From Candidatus Rokuibacteriota bacterium (GTDB lineage Bacteria; Methylomirabilota; Methylomirabilia; Rokubacteriales; CSP1-6), in NCBI GenBank assembly GCA_003220315.1, contig QHSA01000088.1:1-34566 (forward strand): a DNA stretch of 34,566 bases, written 5' to 3'. Below the pieces are notes generated by a model. That model did not search any database. It was not told where the DNA came from and was given only the letters and a program-made list of their open reading frames with translations. Positions 1 to 9,028 of the stretch are shown in pieces. Position 1 is the first letter of the stretch. Each line of letters begins with the position of its first letter. The position numbers and the translations under genes were made by a program.

Positions 1-320
1 AGAAACGCGGGAATCTGGAGCACGTCGAGCACCTCGGCCGCGGGCGCGACCTCCGCCACCTGGTGCACGTCGGAGAGCACGGGCACGCCGAGCGTGTCGC
101 GGACCTTCTTCAAGATGCGGAGCCCCTCGATGAGACCGGGCCCACGGTAGCCGCGGACCGACGAGCGGTTGGCCTTGTCGTAGGACGATTTGTAGATGAA
201 GGGCACGCGTCGGTCGGCCGCGATCGTCGCGATCCGCTCGGCCGTCTCGAGCGCGTGCTTCTCGTTTTCGATCGCGCACGGTCCGCCGATGAGCGCCAGC
301 GGTTGGCCGCCGCCCAGCAC
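1..320 (-). CDS. kdsA: 3-deoxy-8-phosphooctulonate synthase (KDO-8-P synthase), N-terminal part, cut by window edge
   Basis: Condenses phosphoenolpyruvate with arabinose 5-phosphate to KDO-8-phosphate, the first committed step of the KDO sugar of lipopolysaccharide; cytosolic. Reading from the right, the translation gives LIGGPCAIE, then YKSSYDKANRSS, YRGPGL, LSDVH and DVLQIPAF, which are the PEP/A5P-binding blocks of the KdsA/DAHP-synthase barrel in their normal order. The frame is open to the window edge, so the C-terminal two thirds lie outside. GTG at 320 is the first ATG/GTG/TTG and has GGCAGG a few bases upstream, but the family normally begins about 10 residues earlier; the same frame continues upstream as IIRIGRVV without a usual start codon. 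Downstream of pyrG on the same strand, a pairing common in Gram-negative LPS operons. The identity is firm; the start is not. Confidence 0.93.
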   Translation of the reverse strand, partial: MLGGGQPLALIGGPCAIENEKHALETAERIATIAADRRVPFIYKSSYDKANRSSVRGYRGPGLIEGLRILKKVRDTLGVPVLSDVHQVAEVAPAAEVLDVLQIPAF

Positions 321-339
321 GACCCTGCCGATCCGGATT

Positions 340-345
340 ATTGTA
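340..345 (-). promoter_or_regulatory. possible -10 element ahead of kdsA in the pyrG-kdsA gap
   Basis: The 179-base gap between kdsA and pyrG (321-499) holds no ORF I would call. On the minus strand TACAAT (5 of 6 to TATAAT) stands out in otherwise GC-rich sequence and lies 19 bases before the kdsA GTG. No -35 of quality is at 17-18 bases. kdsA may therefore have its own weak promoter besides read-through from pyrG. Confidence 0.28.
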
Positions 346-499
346 GCGGGGGCCGCGAGGTCGCCTTCGGCCGAGGGTGGCCTGCTGGAGGTGCGGCCTG
401 GCTCGGCATCGCCCGATCGGGTCCTGGCCGGTGCGGCTCGGCGTGGCTCCGTCACGCTCGTTCCGGGCTCTGGCGATCGCTTGCGCCGGCGTGGCGGCG

Positions 500-2101
500 T
501 CATGCGCCCGCATGCTCCAGCGCGGCCCGGATGAAGCCGGCGAAGAGTGGGTGCGGATCCCAGGGCCGTGAGCGGAACTCCGGGTGGAACTGCCCGGCCA
601 CGAAGTACGGGTGCTCGGGAATCTCGATGATCTCGACGAGCTGCTTCTCGGCCCAGATCCCCGAGATGCGGAGCCCATGCTTCTCGAGCCTGTGGACGTA
701 GTCGTTGTTGACCTCGTACCGGTGGCGGTGCCGCTCCTGAATGATCCCCTGCCCGTACAGGCGTGAGGCGAGGCTGCCCTCGCCGAGCACGATCGGATAG
801 AGGCCGAGGCGCATCGTCCCGCCCTTGTCGGCGATCGTGCGCTGCTCGGGCAGGAGGTCGATGAGGTTGTGGGCGGGGTGGGGCTCGAATTCCGTGGAGT
901 TGGCGCCGGCCAGGCCGCAGACGCTGCGCGCGTACTCGATCACCGCGCACTGCATCCCGAGACAGATCCCGAAGTACGGCACGCCCCGCTCGCGTGCGTA
1001 GCGGACCGCCTGGACCTTGCCCTCGATCCCCCGGTCGCCGAAGCCGCCGGGCACCAGGATGCCGTGGACGTCGGCGAAGGGCGCGTCGGCGCCCATCTTC
1101 TCGACGTGCTCGGCGTCCACCCATTGGATGTCCACGCGCGCCTCGTTGGCGATCCCGCCGTGGGCGAGCGCCTCGATCAGGCTCTTGTACGAGTCCTTCA
1201 GGTCGATGTACTTGCCGACGACGGCGACCCGCGTCGCAGCGCGGGGCGACTTCACGCGACGGACGACGGCCTCCCACCGCGAGAGGTCGCAGGGGCGCGG
1301 CTCGAGCCCGAGGAGCTTCGTGACGATCTCGTCGAGGCCCTCCTTGTGGAAGACCAGCGGGACCTCGTAGATGGTCTCCACGTCCTTGGCGGTGATGACC
1401 GCCTCCTCCTCGACGTCGCAGAAGAGGGCGATTTTCGACTTGATGCCCGGCGGCAAATAGCGGTCGGTGCGGCAGAGGAGGATGTCCGGCTGGATCCCGA
1501 TCGCGCGAAGCTCCTTCACGGAGTGCTGTGTCGCCTTGGTCTTGAGCTCCGACGCCGCCTGCATGAACGGCACGAGGGTCAGGTGCACGTAGAGGACGTT
1601 CTCGCGGCCGACGTCCTTCTTGAACTGGCGGATCGCCTCGAGAAACGGGAGCCCCTCGATGTCGCCCACGGTCCCGCCGACCTCGACGATGACGACGTCC
1701 GTGTCGCGCGCGACGCGACGGATCGACGCCTTGATCTCGTCGGTGATGTGCGGGATCACCTGGACGGTCCGGCCGAGGTAATCACCGCGCCGCTCCTTTT
1801 GGATGACGGAGAAGTAGACCTTCCCCGTCGTCACGTTGTGGTCACGCGTCACACGGCCCGAGGTGAACCGCTCGTAGTGCCCGAGGTCGAGGTCGGTCTC
1901 ACCGCCGTCGTCGGTGACGAACACCTCGCCGTGCTGATACGGGCTCATCGTCCCCGCGTCGACGTTAATGTAAGGGTCCATCTTCTGTAGCGTGACGCGG
2001 AGGCCCCGCGCCTCGAGGAGTGACCCGATCGAGGCGGCCGCGAGGCCCTTGCCCAACGACGACACGACGCCGCCCGTCACGAAGATGTATTTCGGGGCCA
2101 C
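500..2101 (-). CDS. pyrG: CTP synthase
   Basis: Makes CTP from UTP, ATP and glutamine; last step of pyrimidine nucleotide synthesis, cytosolic. The 533-residue length is typical. The N-terminal amidoligase domain starts with [16 protein letters not shown] (P-loop-like nucleotide site, residues 4-19). The C-terminal class I glutamine amidotransferase domain carries the nucleophile C380 in FGICLGMQ, with H506 and E508 in GQFHPEF completing the triad, so both half reactions look intact. The start is GTG at 2101, preceded by GGGAGG; the upstream stop codon is one base away, so translation is likely coupled to the CBS/nucleotidyltransferase gene. Together with kdsA it supplies two needs of CMP-KDO synthesis: CTP and the sugar. 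Confidence 0.98.
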   Translation of the reverse strand: MAPKYIFVTGGVVSSLGKGLAAASIGSLLEARGLRVTLQKMDPYINVDAGTMSPYQHGEVFVTDDGGETDLDLGHYERFTSGRVTRDHNVTTGKVYFSVIQKERRGDYLGRTVQVIPHITDEIKASIRRVARDTDVVIVEVGGTVGDIEGLPFLEAIRQFKKDVGRENVLYVHLTLVPFMQAASELKTKATQHSVKELRAIGIQPDILLCRTDRYLPPGIKSKIALFCDVEEEAVITAKDVETIYEVPLVFHKEGLDEIVTKLLGLEPRPCDLSRWEAVVRRVKSPRAATRVAVVGKYIDLKDSYKSLIEALAHGGIANEARVDIQWVDAEHVEKMGADAPFADVHGILVPGGFGDRGIEGKVQAVRYARERGVPYFGICLGMQCAVIEYARSVCGLAGANSTEFEPHPAHNLIDLLPEQRTIADKGGTMRLGLYPIVLGEGSLASRLYGQGIIQERHRHRYEVNNDYVHRLEKHGLRISGIWAEKQLVEIIEIPEHPYFVAGQFHPEFRSRPWDPHPLFAGFIRAALEHAGA

Positions 2102-2102
2102 C

Positions 2103-3752
2103 TCAGCCTCCCTTCGTCAGCAGTCGCCGGACCTGTTCGATCTCCGTCGCACGGTCCGTGATGCGACCGTCCAACCGCCCGTCCCGCAGCTCGGTGAGGA
2201 CACGCGCGACTGCCGGCCCGCGCGGGACGCCGAGCGCGATGACCTCGTCCCCGGACAGGGAGACGGGCGCGCGGTCGAGCCCGAGGTACCAATCGAGCGC
2301 GGCGCGCGCGTTGCCGTCGCCCACGAGCCAGAGCCAGGCCAGCGCCACGGGAGCGAGCTCGCGGAGCAGGCGCGCACGGGTGCTCGGCGCGCTCGCCGCG
2401 GAGAGCCGCGCCAGGCGCGCCCGCCCCTCGCCGAGGGCGTGTCGGAGGCGCGCGAGGGGCTCGCCCGCGAACGCCAGCCGCTCGAGTGCGGCGCTCGCAA
2501 CCGCCGACGGCTGGTCGGCCGTGAGCGCGAGCGCGCCGAGCTCGACCGGCTCGGCGCCGAGGCCGCGCTGCCGCGCCCACGCGAGCGTCCCGGGCAGCTC
2601 GGTGACGAGGCGCCCGGTCGCCGCGGTGAACCGGTAGCGGGGATCCAGGAGACGGAAGGCGCCGCCCCTCCCGAGCCGCGCCAGCGTCTCCGCGGCGTGC
2701 GGCTCGACGAGGATCCGCTCGAGTTCGGCGACGATCCGTTGTCCCGAGAGCGCCGCGTACGGCGCGAGGCGGAGCGCGAGCGTCTGCGCCCGGGCGGTCG
2801 CCGCATCCGGGGCGAGGCCGAAGCGCGTCGCGTAGCGCGCGGCCCTGAACAGGCGCGTCGGATCCTCCACGTACGACAGCGGGTGGAGCACGCGTAGACG
2901 CTGGCGCGCGAGGTCGGCCCGCCCGCCGAGCGGATCGAACAGGCCGAAGGCGCCGGAGTGGAGCTCGACGGCCATCGCGTTGATGGTGAAGTCGCGGCGC
3001 CGCAGGTCCGCGTCGATTCCCGCCGGCATCACCCGCGGTAGCGCCCCCCTCGATTCGTAGCGCTCGCTCCGTGCCGTCGCCACGTCGATCCGTCCGACGC
3101 GCGGCGCCTGGACGGACGCCGTGAGGAAGCGACGATGCTCGCGGACGACGCCGCCGAGCGCGCGCGCGAGGTCGCGCGCCACGGCCGGACCATCGCCCTC
3201 GACGACGATGTCGAGATCGGTGGATGCCACTTCCGCGTCGCGCCAGAGGTCGCGGACCATCCCGCCGACCAGGAACGCGTGCGCCCCCTGCGCCGCCGCG
3301 CACCGCCCGATCGACGCGAGCAGCACCTGCGTGTCGGCGGGGAGTCGTCGCGCCACGCGGGGCGCCGTGGGGACGGCGGGCGGCGAGGCCGTCCCGGGTG
3401 CGACCGCGCCCACCGGGGGGCCCCGGCGGTCGCGCACGACCACAAGCGGCGCGCCCTGCGCGAGGAGCCGGCGCACCGTCACCTCGCTCGCCGTGGGCTC
3501 CACGCGGGGAAGGTCGCGGGCGATGACGGTGGACGCCAGGTCGTCGAGGCCGAGGCGACTCGCTCGGACGAGGTCCTCGCGCAGGACGTACCGCCCGTCC
3601 GCGACGACGATCACCGCGTCGCGCTTCCTCGCCAACCGCAAGGCGGCGCCGATGGCGAGTGGCGCGCGCGTCCACGCGACCGCGGCGTTGACGAGGTCGG
3701 TCGCCACGAGGCTCACCTGGGGATACACGTGGGCGCGCTTCGCCACCCTCAT
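2103..3752 (-). CDS. CCA-adding / poly(A) polymerase family nucleotidyltransferase with N-terminal CBS-like region
   Basis: A class II tRNA nucleotidyltransferase-type enzyme, expected to add CCA (or A residues) to RNA 3' ends. Residues about 15-120 look like a pair of CBS-type regulatory motifs ([14 protein letters not shown], then [19 protein letters not shown]). The catalytic head follows: [13 protein letters not shown] (160-172), the metal-binding [12 protein letters not shown] with D179 and D181, [12 protein letters not shown] (251-262), DPLGGRADL, and the neck motif [17 protein letters not shown] (296-312). The family version common in deltaproteobacteria and cyanobacteria has a DHH phosphoesterase domain before the CBS pair; here that domain is absent and the protein starts directly in the CBS region. 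Starts with ATG overlapping the recombinase stop (ATGA). Whether it adds CCA or only A cannot be read from the sequence. Confidence 0.88.
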   Translation of the reverse strand: MRVAKRAHVYPQVSLVATDLVNAAVAWTRAPLAIGAALRLARKRDAVIVVADGRYVLREDLVRASRLGLDDLASTVIARDLPRVEPTASEVTVRRLLAQGAPLVVVRDRRGPPVGAVAPGTASPPAVPTAPRVARRLPADTQVLLASIGRCAAAQGAHAFLVGGMVRDLWRDAEVASTDLDIVVEGDGPAVARDLARALGGVVREHRRFLTASVQAPRVGRIDVATARSERYESRGALPRVMPAGIDADLRRRDFTINAMAVELHSGAFGLFDPLGGRADLARQRLRVLHPLSYVEDPTRLFRAARYATRFGLAPDAATARAQTLALRLAPYAALSGQRIVAELERILVEPHAAETLARLGRGGAFRLLDPRYRFTAATGRLVTELPGTLAWARQRGLGAEPVELGALALTADQPSAVASAALERLAFAGEPLARLRHALGEGRARLARLSAASAPSTRARLLRELAPVALAWLWLVGDGNARAALDWYLGLDRAPVSLSGDEVIALGVPRGPAVARVLTELRDGRLDGRITDRATEIEQVRRLLTKGG

Positions 3753-4633
3753 GCCCTGGGGTGGAAGCGCCGGTACATCCGCGCAAGCGCGGAGGTCGGT
3801 AGATGGGTGTAGATCTGGGTCGTTGCGATGTCGGCGTGGCCGAGCATGGCCTGCACGGAGCGCAGGTCGGCGCCGCCCTCGAGGAGATGGCTCGCGAAGG
3901 AGTGACGGAGCATGTGCGGCGACACCTGGGCCCGGAGTCCGGCGCGCGTCGCGGCGCGGCGGACGACGATCCAGAGCGACTGGCGCGAGAGCCGCCCCCC
4001 GCGAGGGTTCACGAAGAGGCGGCCGCTATCGCGCCGACGCGTGTGGAGCGGCCGGACCTCCCTGAGGTAGCGTGTGACCCAAGCGGAGGCCTCGGCGCCG
4101 ACCGGCACGAGCCGTTGTTTCTTGCCCTTGCCCGTGCAGACCACGTACCCGGATTGTAGATTGAGATCCTCTCCCCTGAGGTCGAGGCACTCCGAAGCGC
4201 GCATCCCTGTCGCGTAGAGGAGCTCGAGGATCGCGCGGTCGCGCACGCCGCGGGGCTCGGCAATGTCCGGCGCCTCGACGAGCGCCGTCACCGTCTCCCG
4301 CGACAGCGTCCGGGGCAGCGAGCGCCCGCGCCGCGGGGCCTCGAGGTGCTCCGTGGGGTCGCGCTCGAGCGCCCCCTCACGAAGCAAGTGACGGTAGAGT
4401 CCACGCACCGCGGACATCCGGCGCGCGACGCTCGAGGGCCGGAGGCCGCGCCTCCGGAGCCCTGCCAGATACGCGACGAGATCGTCGGGCGCGAGACTTG
4501 CGAGGGTGCGGCGGTGGCGGCGGAGGAACTCCGTGAAGTCGGTGAGGTCGCTGCGGTAGGCGGCGAGGGTATTTCGAGACGCCCCCTGCTCCGCTTGCAG
4601 GGCGCCGAGATACCCAACGACGACCTCGGTCAT
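3749..4633 (-). CDS. xerD: XerC/XerD-type tyrosine recombinase
   Basis: A site-specific recombinase, probably resolving chromosome dimers at a dif site. The 294-residue length is typical of XerC/D. The N-terminal SAM-like DNA-binding domain spans residues 1-95 ([14 protein letters not shown]). The catalytic set is complete: R145 in ATGMRASE, K169 in TGKGKKQR, H240 and R243 in HMLRHSFA, H266 in LGHADI and the nucleophile Y275 in TQIYTH. XerD rather than XerC is my best guess from overall pattern; the two are hard to separate by eye. It heads a tightly coupled run with the nucleotidyltransferase gene (ATGA overlap), so it looks like a housekeeping recombinase, not a mobile-element integrase; no attachment site or element border is visible. 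The 93-base gap to murJ holds only a weak TAAGAT (4650-4655, minus). Confidence 0.93.
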   Translation of the reverse strand: MTEVVVGYLGALQAEQGASRNTLAAYRSDLTDFTEFLRRHRRTLASLAPDDLVAYLAGLRRRGLRPSSVARRMSAVRGLYRHLLREGALERDPTEHLEAPRRGRSLPRTLSRETVTALVEAPDIAEPRGVRDRAILELLYATGMRASECLDLRGEDLNLQSGYVVCTGKGKKQRLVPVGAEASAWVTRYLREVRPLHTRRRDSGRLFVNPRGGRLSRQSLWIVVRRAATRAGLRAQVSPHMLRHSFASHLLEGGADLRSVQAMLGHADIATTQIYTHLPTSALARMYRRFHPRA

Positions 4634-4726
4634 AGGGTGACCACGTCGAATCTTATCACGGCGCCCACGAATCGCGAAACCGCCGGGCGGACGGGTAGTG
4701 TGTGTTGAGCCACTCCCCGCGGGTGC

Positions 4727-6331
4727 TCACGCGCCGGGCCTGCTCCGGGGCTCGGCGCGCGGCAGCATCCGGAGGAGCGCGGTGCGCTCCGGAAGATCGA
4801 GGACCACGCTGGCCGACCAGAAGAGGCCGACGGCTCCCGCGATCGTTCCCCCGAGCCACAGGACGTCCACCAGGAGTGACCGCGACCCGGGCCACACGAG
4901 GACGGCGAGCCCGCACCACACGAGGAGGGGAAGCGACGCCGCGAGCGTCCGGGCCACGCTCGCGACCAGTGCGCGCCCGCCGAGGGGCCCGAGCCGTCGT
5001 CGGGCTGCCCAGAGGAGCGCCACGAGGTTGACGTAGGCGCCGACGGACGATGCGCCGGCGAGGCCCGCGTGACCGAGCGGCGCCATCATGACGAGCGCGG
5101 CGAGCACGTTGGCGCCGACGGCGACGATGCCGAGGCGAACCGCGGTGCCCGCCTCGCCGAGCGCGTAGAACACCTGCGCGGTGATGCGCGAACCCGCGAA
5201 GCCGGCGAGACCGATCGCGTACCACGCGAGCGCGTCGGCGGTGGCGGCCGTCTCGGCGGGCCCGAACTTCCCCCGCTCGAAGAGCACGCGGACGATCGGT
5301 GCGCGCAGGACCACGAGGCCGGCCATGGCCGGCAGCGCAATGTACGCGGCGAGGCGGAGCGAGAAGTTCAGGGTGTCGGCCACGGCCCGCGTCTCGCGCG
5401 CCGCCGCCTGCCGGGCCATCACGGGCAACGAGGCCGACGCGAGCGCGATCCCGAAGACGCCGAGGGGGAACTCCATGACCCGATCGGCGTAGTAGAGGTA
5501 CGAGATCGACCCCGGCCGAAGCAGCGAGGCGAGGAGCGTGTTCACGAAGACCATCACCTGCACCGCGGCGAGCCCGAACACCGCGGGCAGGAGCAAACGG
5601 AGCAGTCGCGCGAGGGCCGGGTGGCGGAACTGAGATCCGGGCAGGACCAGGAGCCCGGACCGGCGAAGGCTCGGCAGCTGGACCAGGAGCTGGCCGATGC
5701 CGCCCAGCAGGACCCCGATCGCGAGCGAGAGGATCGGTGGATCCACCCGCGACGCGAGCAGCGAGATGGCGAGGATCATCCCCACGTTCTGGACGGCGGG
5801 GCCGAGCGCGCTGGCGAAGAACCGCCCCTGTGCGTTCAGTGCGCCGGCGGCGAGCGCTGCGAGCCCGACCAAGACGACATACGGGAACATCACGCGCGTG
5901 AGGAGCACCGCGAGCCCCCCCCGCGCGGGGTCCTCCGCGATGCCTGGCGCGATCGCCGTCACGAGCCACGGCGCCGTCGCGATGCCGAGCAGCGCCGTCA
6001 CGCCGAGGGCGACGAGCGCCAGCGCCAAGACCGCGCGGAGCATCCGGAGGACCTCGGGTCGCGACTGCGTCACGAAGTATTCCGAGAAGACGGGGATCAT
6101 CGCCGTGGACAAGGCCCCCTCGGCGAGGAGGCGTCGCAGGATGTTCGGGATTCGGAACGCGACGAAGAACGCGTCGGTCACCGGCCCGGCGCCGAACACG
6201 AGCGCGACGACGATGTCACGGACGAAGCCGACCACGCGGCTCACGAGCGTCGCGCTTCCGATGGACCCGAGCGCCCGGACCACCTGCCGTTCCGTCGAGC
6301 TCACCTTGAATTCGTCCCATCGTTCGGGCAT
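4727..6331 (-). CDS. murJ: lipid II flippase MurJ (MviN family)
   Basis: Moves the peptidoglycan precursor lipid II across the inner membrane. At 534 residues it has the usual length, with about 14 hydrophobic segments along the protein and the family's N-terminal blocks SATLVSRVVGFVRD, DAFFVAFRIPNILRRLLAEGALSTAMIPVF and later YYADRVMEFPLGVFGIAL. These place it firmly in the MOP-superfamily MurJ group. The track start is ATG at 6331; a GTG at 6304 (after TTCAAG) is an alternative, and the shorter form would clear the likely rpsT promoter that overlaps the first codons. Divergent from rpsT; xerD follows 93 bases downstream on the same strand. Confidence 0.95.
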   Translation of the reverse strand: MPERWDEFKVSSTERQVVRALGSIGSATLVSRVVGFVRDIVVALVFGAGPVTDAFFVAFRIPNILRRLLAEGALSTAMIPVFSEYFVTQSRPEVLRMLRAVLALALVALGVTALLGIATAPWLVTAIAPGIAEDPARGGLAVLLTRVMFPYVVLVGLAALAAGALNAQGRFFASALGPAVQNVGMILAISLLASRVDPPILSLAIGVLLGGIGQLLVQLPSLRRSGLLVLPGSQFRHPALARLLRLLLPAVFGLAAVQVMVFVNTLLASLLRPGSISYLYYADRVMEFPLGVFGIALASASLPVMARQAAARETRAVADTLNFSLRLAAYIALPAMAGLVVLRAPIVRVLFERGKFGPAETAATADALAWYAIGLAGFAGSRITAQVFYALGEAGTAVRLGIVAVGANVLAALVMMAPLGHAGLAGASSVGAYVNLVALLWAARRRLGPLGGRALVASVARTLAASLPLLVWCGLAVLVWPGSRSLLVDVLWLGGTIAGAVGLFWSASVVLDLPERTALLRMLPRAEPRSRPGA

Positions 6332-6334
6332 GAT
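6306..6334 (+). promoter_or_regulatory. candidate sigma70-type promoter for rpsT
   Basis: TTGAAT (6306-6311), a 17-base spacer and CATGAT (6329-6334). It lies inside the first codons of murJ on the other strand. Transcription would begin near 6341, giving an approximately 74-base leader before rpsT. Confidence 0.4.
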
Positions 6335-6347
6335 GCAGCGCGTGCGA

Positions 6348-6388
6348 CGCGCCGCCCCGCCGGCCTCTCGAGGGCCGGGCGCGGCGCG
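6348..6388 (+). promoter_or_regulatory. strong hairpin in the rpsT leader
   Basis: CGCGCCGC (6348-6355) pairs with GCGGCGCG (6381-6388); after a one-base bulge (C6380) CCCG (6356-6359) pairs with CGGG (6376-6379), about 12 pairs with an internal loop rich in CTCGAG. It ends 12 bases before the Shine-Dalgarno sequence AAAGGAG. It could be a regulatory leader; S20 and other ribosomal proteins often control their own mRNA, but nothing here proves it. Confidence 0.4.
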
Positions 6389-6414
6389 GACCTCACGACG
6401 AAAGGAGCGTTCAG

Positions 6415-6666
6415 GTGGCGAATACGAAGTCGGCGATCAAGCGCATCCGTCAAAACGAGCGACGGCGGCTCCGCAACCGGACCGTGCGGTCCCGGGTGCG
6501 TACCCTGATCAAGGCGGCGCGCGCTGCGGAAGGCCCGGCCGCGCCCCCGGCGATCCTCGGAGCGATCCGCGCTCTCGACAAGGCCATGTCGAAGGGCGTG
6601 CTTCACGCGAACACCGCGTCCCGCAAGAAGTCCGCGCTCGCTCGCCGACTCGCCGCTCACCGCTGA
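6415..6666 (+). CDS. rpsT: 30S ribosomal protein S20
   Basis: Small basic protein that binds the bottom of 16S rRNA (body and helix 44) early in 30S assembly. The 83 residues begin ANTKSAIKRIRQNERRRLRN and end HANTASRKKSALARRL, the two signature blocks of S20. The GTG start has a clear Shine-Dalgarno AAAGGAG seven to eight bases upstream. It is the only plus-strand gene in the first 24 kb. Its last ten bases overlap the 3' end of the convergent ceramidase-like gene, so no intrinsic terminator can follow before that gene. Confidence 0.97.
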   Translation: MANTKSAIKRIRQNERRRLRNRTVRSRVRTLIKAARAAEGPAAPPAILGAIRALDKAMSKGVLHANTASRKKSALARRLAAHR

Positions 6667-8024
6667 TCCGCGGCCGCGAGCTCGTGGAGCAGCTCTGACG
6701 CCGCGCGCGTGAGGCGCGCGCCCCCGTCCGGGCCGTACAGGCTCGCGCACGCGACGTAGGCGCTCCGGCTGTAGTCCTCGGCCGTGAGGAAATACCCGAG
6801 GTAGTCGTTCGACACGCCGGCGACGAAGGCGTGCATCCCGGCGGCCTGTCCCGTCTCCTTCACCGCGCGACCGAGCCGGGCCTGGAGTTCGCCCGGGATC
6901 GTCACCCAGGCTGTTCCGCCGAGCGCGCCGGCGGTCAGCTCGGTCTCCCGCGGGAGCGTGCGCCCGAGGGGGAGCGTCAGCGCCCTCGGCATCCAGGGAC
7001 GCGTGCAGTTCCGGAGCGAGAGGGTGGGCGCGGGGAGCCGGACGCGCGCGGTCCGCGTCGTGAGCGTGCTGACGAGCTCGGGGGTGGCGCGCGCCCACGC
7101 CTCTTCGACGGCGGTGGCGAGGGTCCGCGCGTCGGCGACGAGCGCGGCCGGGCCGTGGCGCCTGGGGCTCACGTCGCCCACGGCGCCGTTCACGAAGAGG
7201 GCCGGGACCCGTAAGCGCCGCTCGAGCTCGCGCGCGGCCACGCCCATGACGTCGCCGGAGTACTTGAGGTTGCGGGCGCCGAGGATCGTCCCGTGGATCG
7301 CATAGTTCCACAGGAGCGCAATCGGCGCGCCCGTCGGCGACACGACCCGGAGTACCACGATCTCGGGGTCCACGGGCTGGTCGAGGCGACCGGCCGTCAG
7401 CGCGGGTCCGTCGATGCGCGCGGTGCCGATGCGCGACGGCGCCCTCCCAGCCTCGGCTCGCTGTACGGCCTCGACCACCGTGTCGAGGAACGCCCGCAAC
7501 ACCTCCCCGTCGAAGCGGTCGGTCGCCAGGATCCCCATCAGCCACGAGTCCAGGAAGGCACCTGGACCGGAGTGGGTGTGGGACGCCGAGACGATGAGCG
7601 TCCCGGGGCGCGACCCCGCGTCCTCGAGCCGTTGCTGGACGGCGTCCACGAACGCCCGATCCACCGCGATGAGATCTACCGTCACCCACGTGAGCCTGGC
7701 GGTGGCCGTCTCGACGACGAGCGCCCTGGCGGCCGGCGCGTCGAGCTCGCCCTCGGCCGGCCGGAACCAGAACGCGTGGGGGTGGAGGCCGAGGAGGTCC
7801 GGCACGAGCAGGCGGCGTCGGACGCTTCCGTAGCCGGCGAGCGGCGTGCCCGGCGGCACGCGCAGCGGGACCATCGCCGCGCCGGCGCGGAGAGGCTCGA
7901 CGGCTGGCGCCCCGCGCGCCTCTCGGCGGCCGCCTTCGGCGGACACGGCGTGGCGGGTCTCGATGAACGGCGCGACCGCGATCCACCCGAGACACGCGAC
8001 GAGGGCGAGTGCCCGCAGCGTCAC
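6657..8024 (-). CDS. secreted neutral/alkaline ceramidase-like hydrolase
   Basis: Related to the N-terminal domain of neutral ceramidases (zinc amidases that split N-acyl sphingoid lipids). The chosen start is GTG at 8024, overlapping the holA stop as GTGA; this gives 455 residues with an N-terminal signal peptide or anchor (ALALVACLGWIAVAP, likely cut near AVSA). The longer track ORF adds 29 residues that lie inside holA. Family landmarks: SASHTHSGPGAF (zinc-region histidines, about 146-157), NYAIHGTIL (about 240-248, second zinc histidine) and NGAVGDVSP with the expected nucleophile Ser at about 286. It is much shorter than classical ceramidases (about 650 residues) and lacks room for their C-terminal immunoglobulin-like domain. 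The substrate is unknown; other amides or esters are possible. Predicted outside the cytoplasm. Confidence 0.82.
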   Translation of the reverse strand: MTLRALALVACLGWIAVAPFIETRHAVSAEGGRREARGAPAVEPLRAGAAMVPLRVPPGTPLAGYGSVRRRLLVPDLLGLHPHAFWFRPAEGELDAPAARALVVETATARLTWVTVDLIAVDRAFVDAVQQRLEDAGSRPGTLIVSASHTHSGPGAFLDSWLMGILATDRFDGEVLRAFLDTVVEAVQRAEAGRAPSRIGTARIDGPALTAGRLDQPVDPEIVVLRVVSPTGAPIALLWNYAIHGTILGARNLKYSGDVMGVAARELERRLRVPALFVNGAVGDVSPRRHGPAALVADARTLATAVEEAWARATPELVSTLTTRTARVRLPAPTLSLRNCTRPWMPRALTLPLGRTLPRETELTAGALGGTAWVTIPGELQARLGRAVKETGQAAGMHAFVAGVSNDYLGYFLTAEDYSRSAYVACASLYGPDGGARLTRAASELLHELAAADQR

Positions 8025-9025
8025 CTCGCGGCACACAGGTCGGAGACGAGCACGGTCAGCTCCGCACGGGGCTCGCCGCCCGACTTGACCTGCCGCTCGA
8101 CCTCCCAGCACCGTCGGAGCTTCTCCGCGAGGAGCGCGGCGGGGTCGCCGTGGCCGAGCGCCTCGACCACCGCGGGCGGAAGCCGGAGGGCGCGCGCGAT
8201 TTCCGCGGGCGGCTGGCCGCGCTCAGCGAGCGTCCGTACCGCCCAGGCCACGCGGAGGTCGCGCGTCAGGAGTACCAGCATGCGCATCGGCTCCTCGATG
8301 GCGAGGAGCCGCTCGAGCGTCCGGAGCGCCAGGGGCAGGTCGCGACGCTGCACGGCGCGCGTGAGCTCGAAGATGTCGGCGAGCCGGTGCTCCCCCACGA
8401 TCGCGCCGACCTCCTTCACCCCCACGCTCCGGTTGTCGGCGCCACCCGCGAGCGCCGCCTTCTTGACCTCACCGAGTAGGACCGCCCCGTCCTCCCCCAC
8501 CCACTCGATCAGCAGCTTCGCCGCTTCCGCGCTGACCTCGAGATCCTCGGCCGCGGCGCGCTGGCGGAGCCACCCCGCGAGCTCGCGCCCCTGGCGAGCC
8601 GGAAGGTCCACGATGTGAGCCGCCGACACGGCCTGGACGAGCCAGTGATCGGTGCGCCGGTCGCGTGAGGCGCGGAGGCCCTCGTCCGCGAGGAGCACCA
8701 GGCGCGTCGCGGGGTTCGGGTCACGGGCGTAGGCGCCAAGCGCCTCGGCGTGCCGCGGGCCGAGCGCCTGGGCGTGGCGGACGACGACCAGGCGCACGCC
8801 GCCCAGCAGCGGAAGCGTCATCGCCGAGGTGACGACGGCCTGCACATCTGCCTCGCTGCCGTCGAGCACCTCGCGGGCGAGCGCGGCCCCGGCGGGGTCC
8901 GGGAAGAGGTGCCGGGTGACGAGCGCGAGCGCATCGTCGAGGAGCTGGGCGTCCGGTCCGTGGAGCAGGAGCACCGGAGGCAGCTCGCCGCGCTCGACGA
9001 GTCGCAGGAAGCCCGTGGAGTCCAA
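8021..9025 (-). CDS. holA: DNA polymerase III delta subunit
   Basis: The clamp-loader subunit that opens the beta sliding clamp. The 334-residue length is normal. PPVLLLHGPDAQLLDDAL at residues 16-33 is the family's N-terminal block, followed by FPDPAGAALAREVLDGSE, TLPLLGGVRLVVVRHA and, in the C-terminal domain, DIFELTRAVQRRDLPLALRTL and EPMRMLVLLTRDLRV. As usual for delta, the P-loop region is not a working Walker A. The start is TTG at 9025, three bases after the lptE stop and without a visible Shine-Dalgarno, so it probably depends on coupling. The order leuS-lptE-holA followed by rpsT nearby is a widely seen neighbourhood in Gram-negative bacteria. Confidence 0.92.
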   Translation of the reverse strand: MDSTGFLRLVERGELPPVLLLHGPDAQLLDDALALVTRHLFPDPAGAALAREVLDGSEADVQAVVTSAMTLPLLGGVRLVVVRHAQALGPRHAEALGAYARDPNPATRLVLLADEGLRASRDRRTDHWLVQAVSAAHIVDLPARQGRELAGWLRQRAAAEDLEVSAEAAKLLIEWVGEDGAVLLGEVKKAALAGGADNRSVGVKEVGAIVGEHRLADIFELTRAVQRRDLPLALRTLERLLAIEEPMRMLVLLTRDLRVAWAVRTLAERGQPPAEIARALRLPPAVVEALGHGDPAALLAEKLRRCWEVERQVKSGGEPRAELTVLVSDLCAAR

Positions 9026-9028
9026 CGA

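Noticed and set aside
3749-4633. Integrase of a genomic island
   Set aside because: The recombinase is the housekeeping Xer size, embedded by ATGA overlap in conserved genes, with no tRNA, att repeats or cargo nearby.
5069-6508. 479-residue plus-strand ORF crossing into rpsT
   Set aside because: Antisense to murJ and out of frame with rpsT; highly charged shadow sequence.
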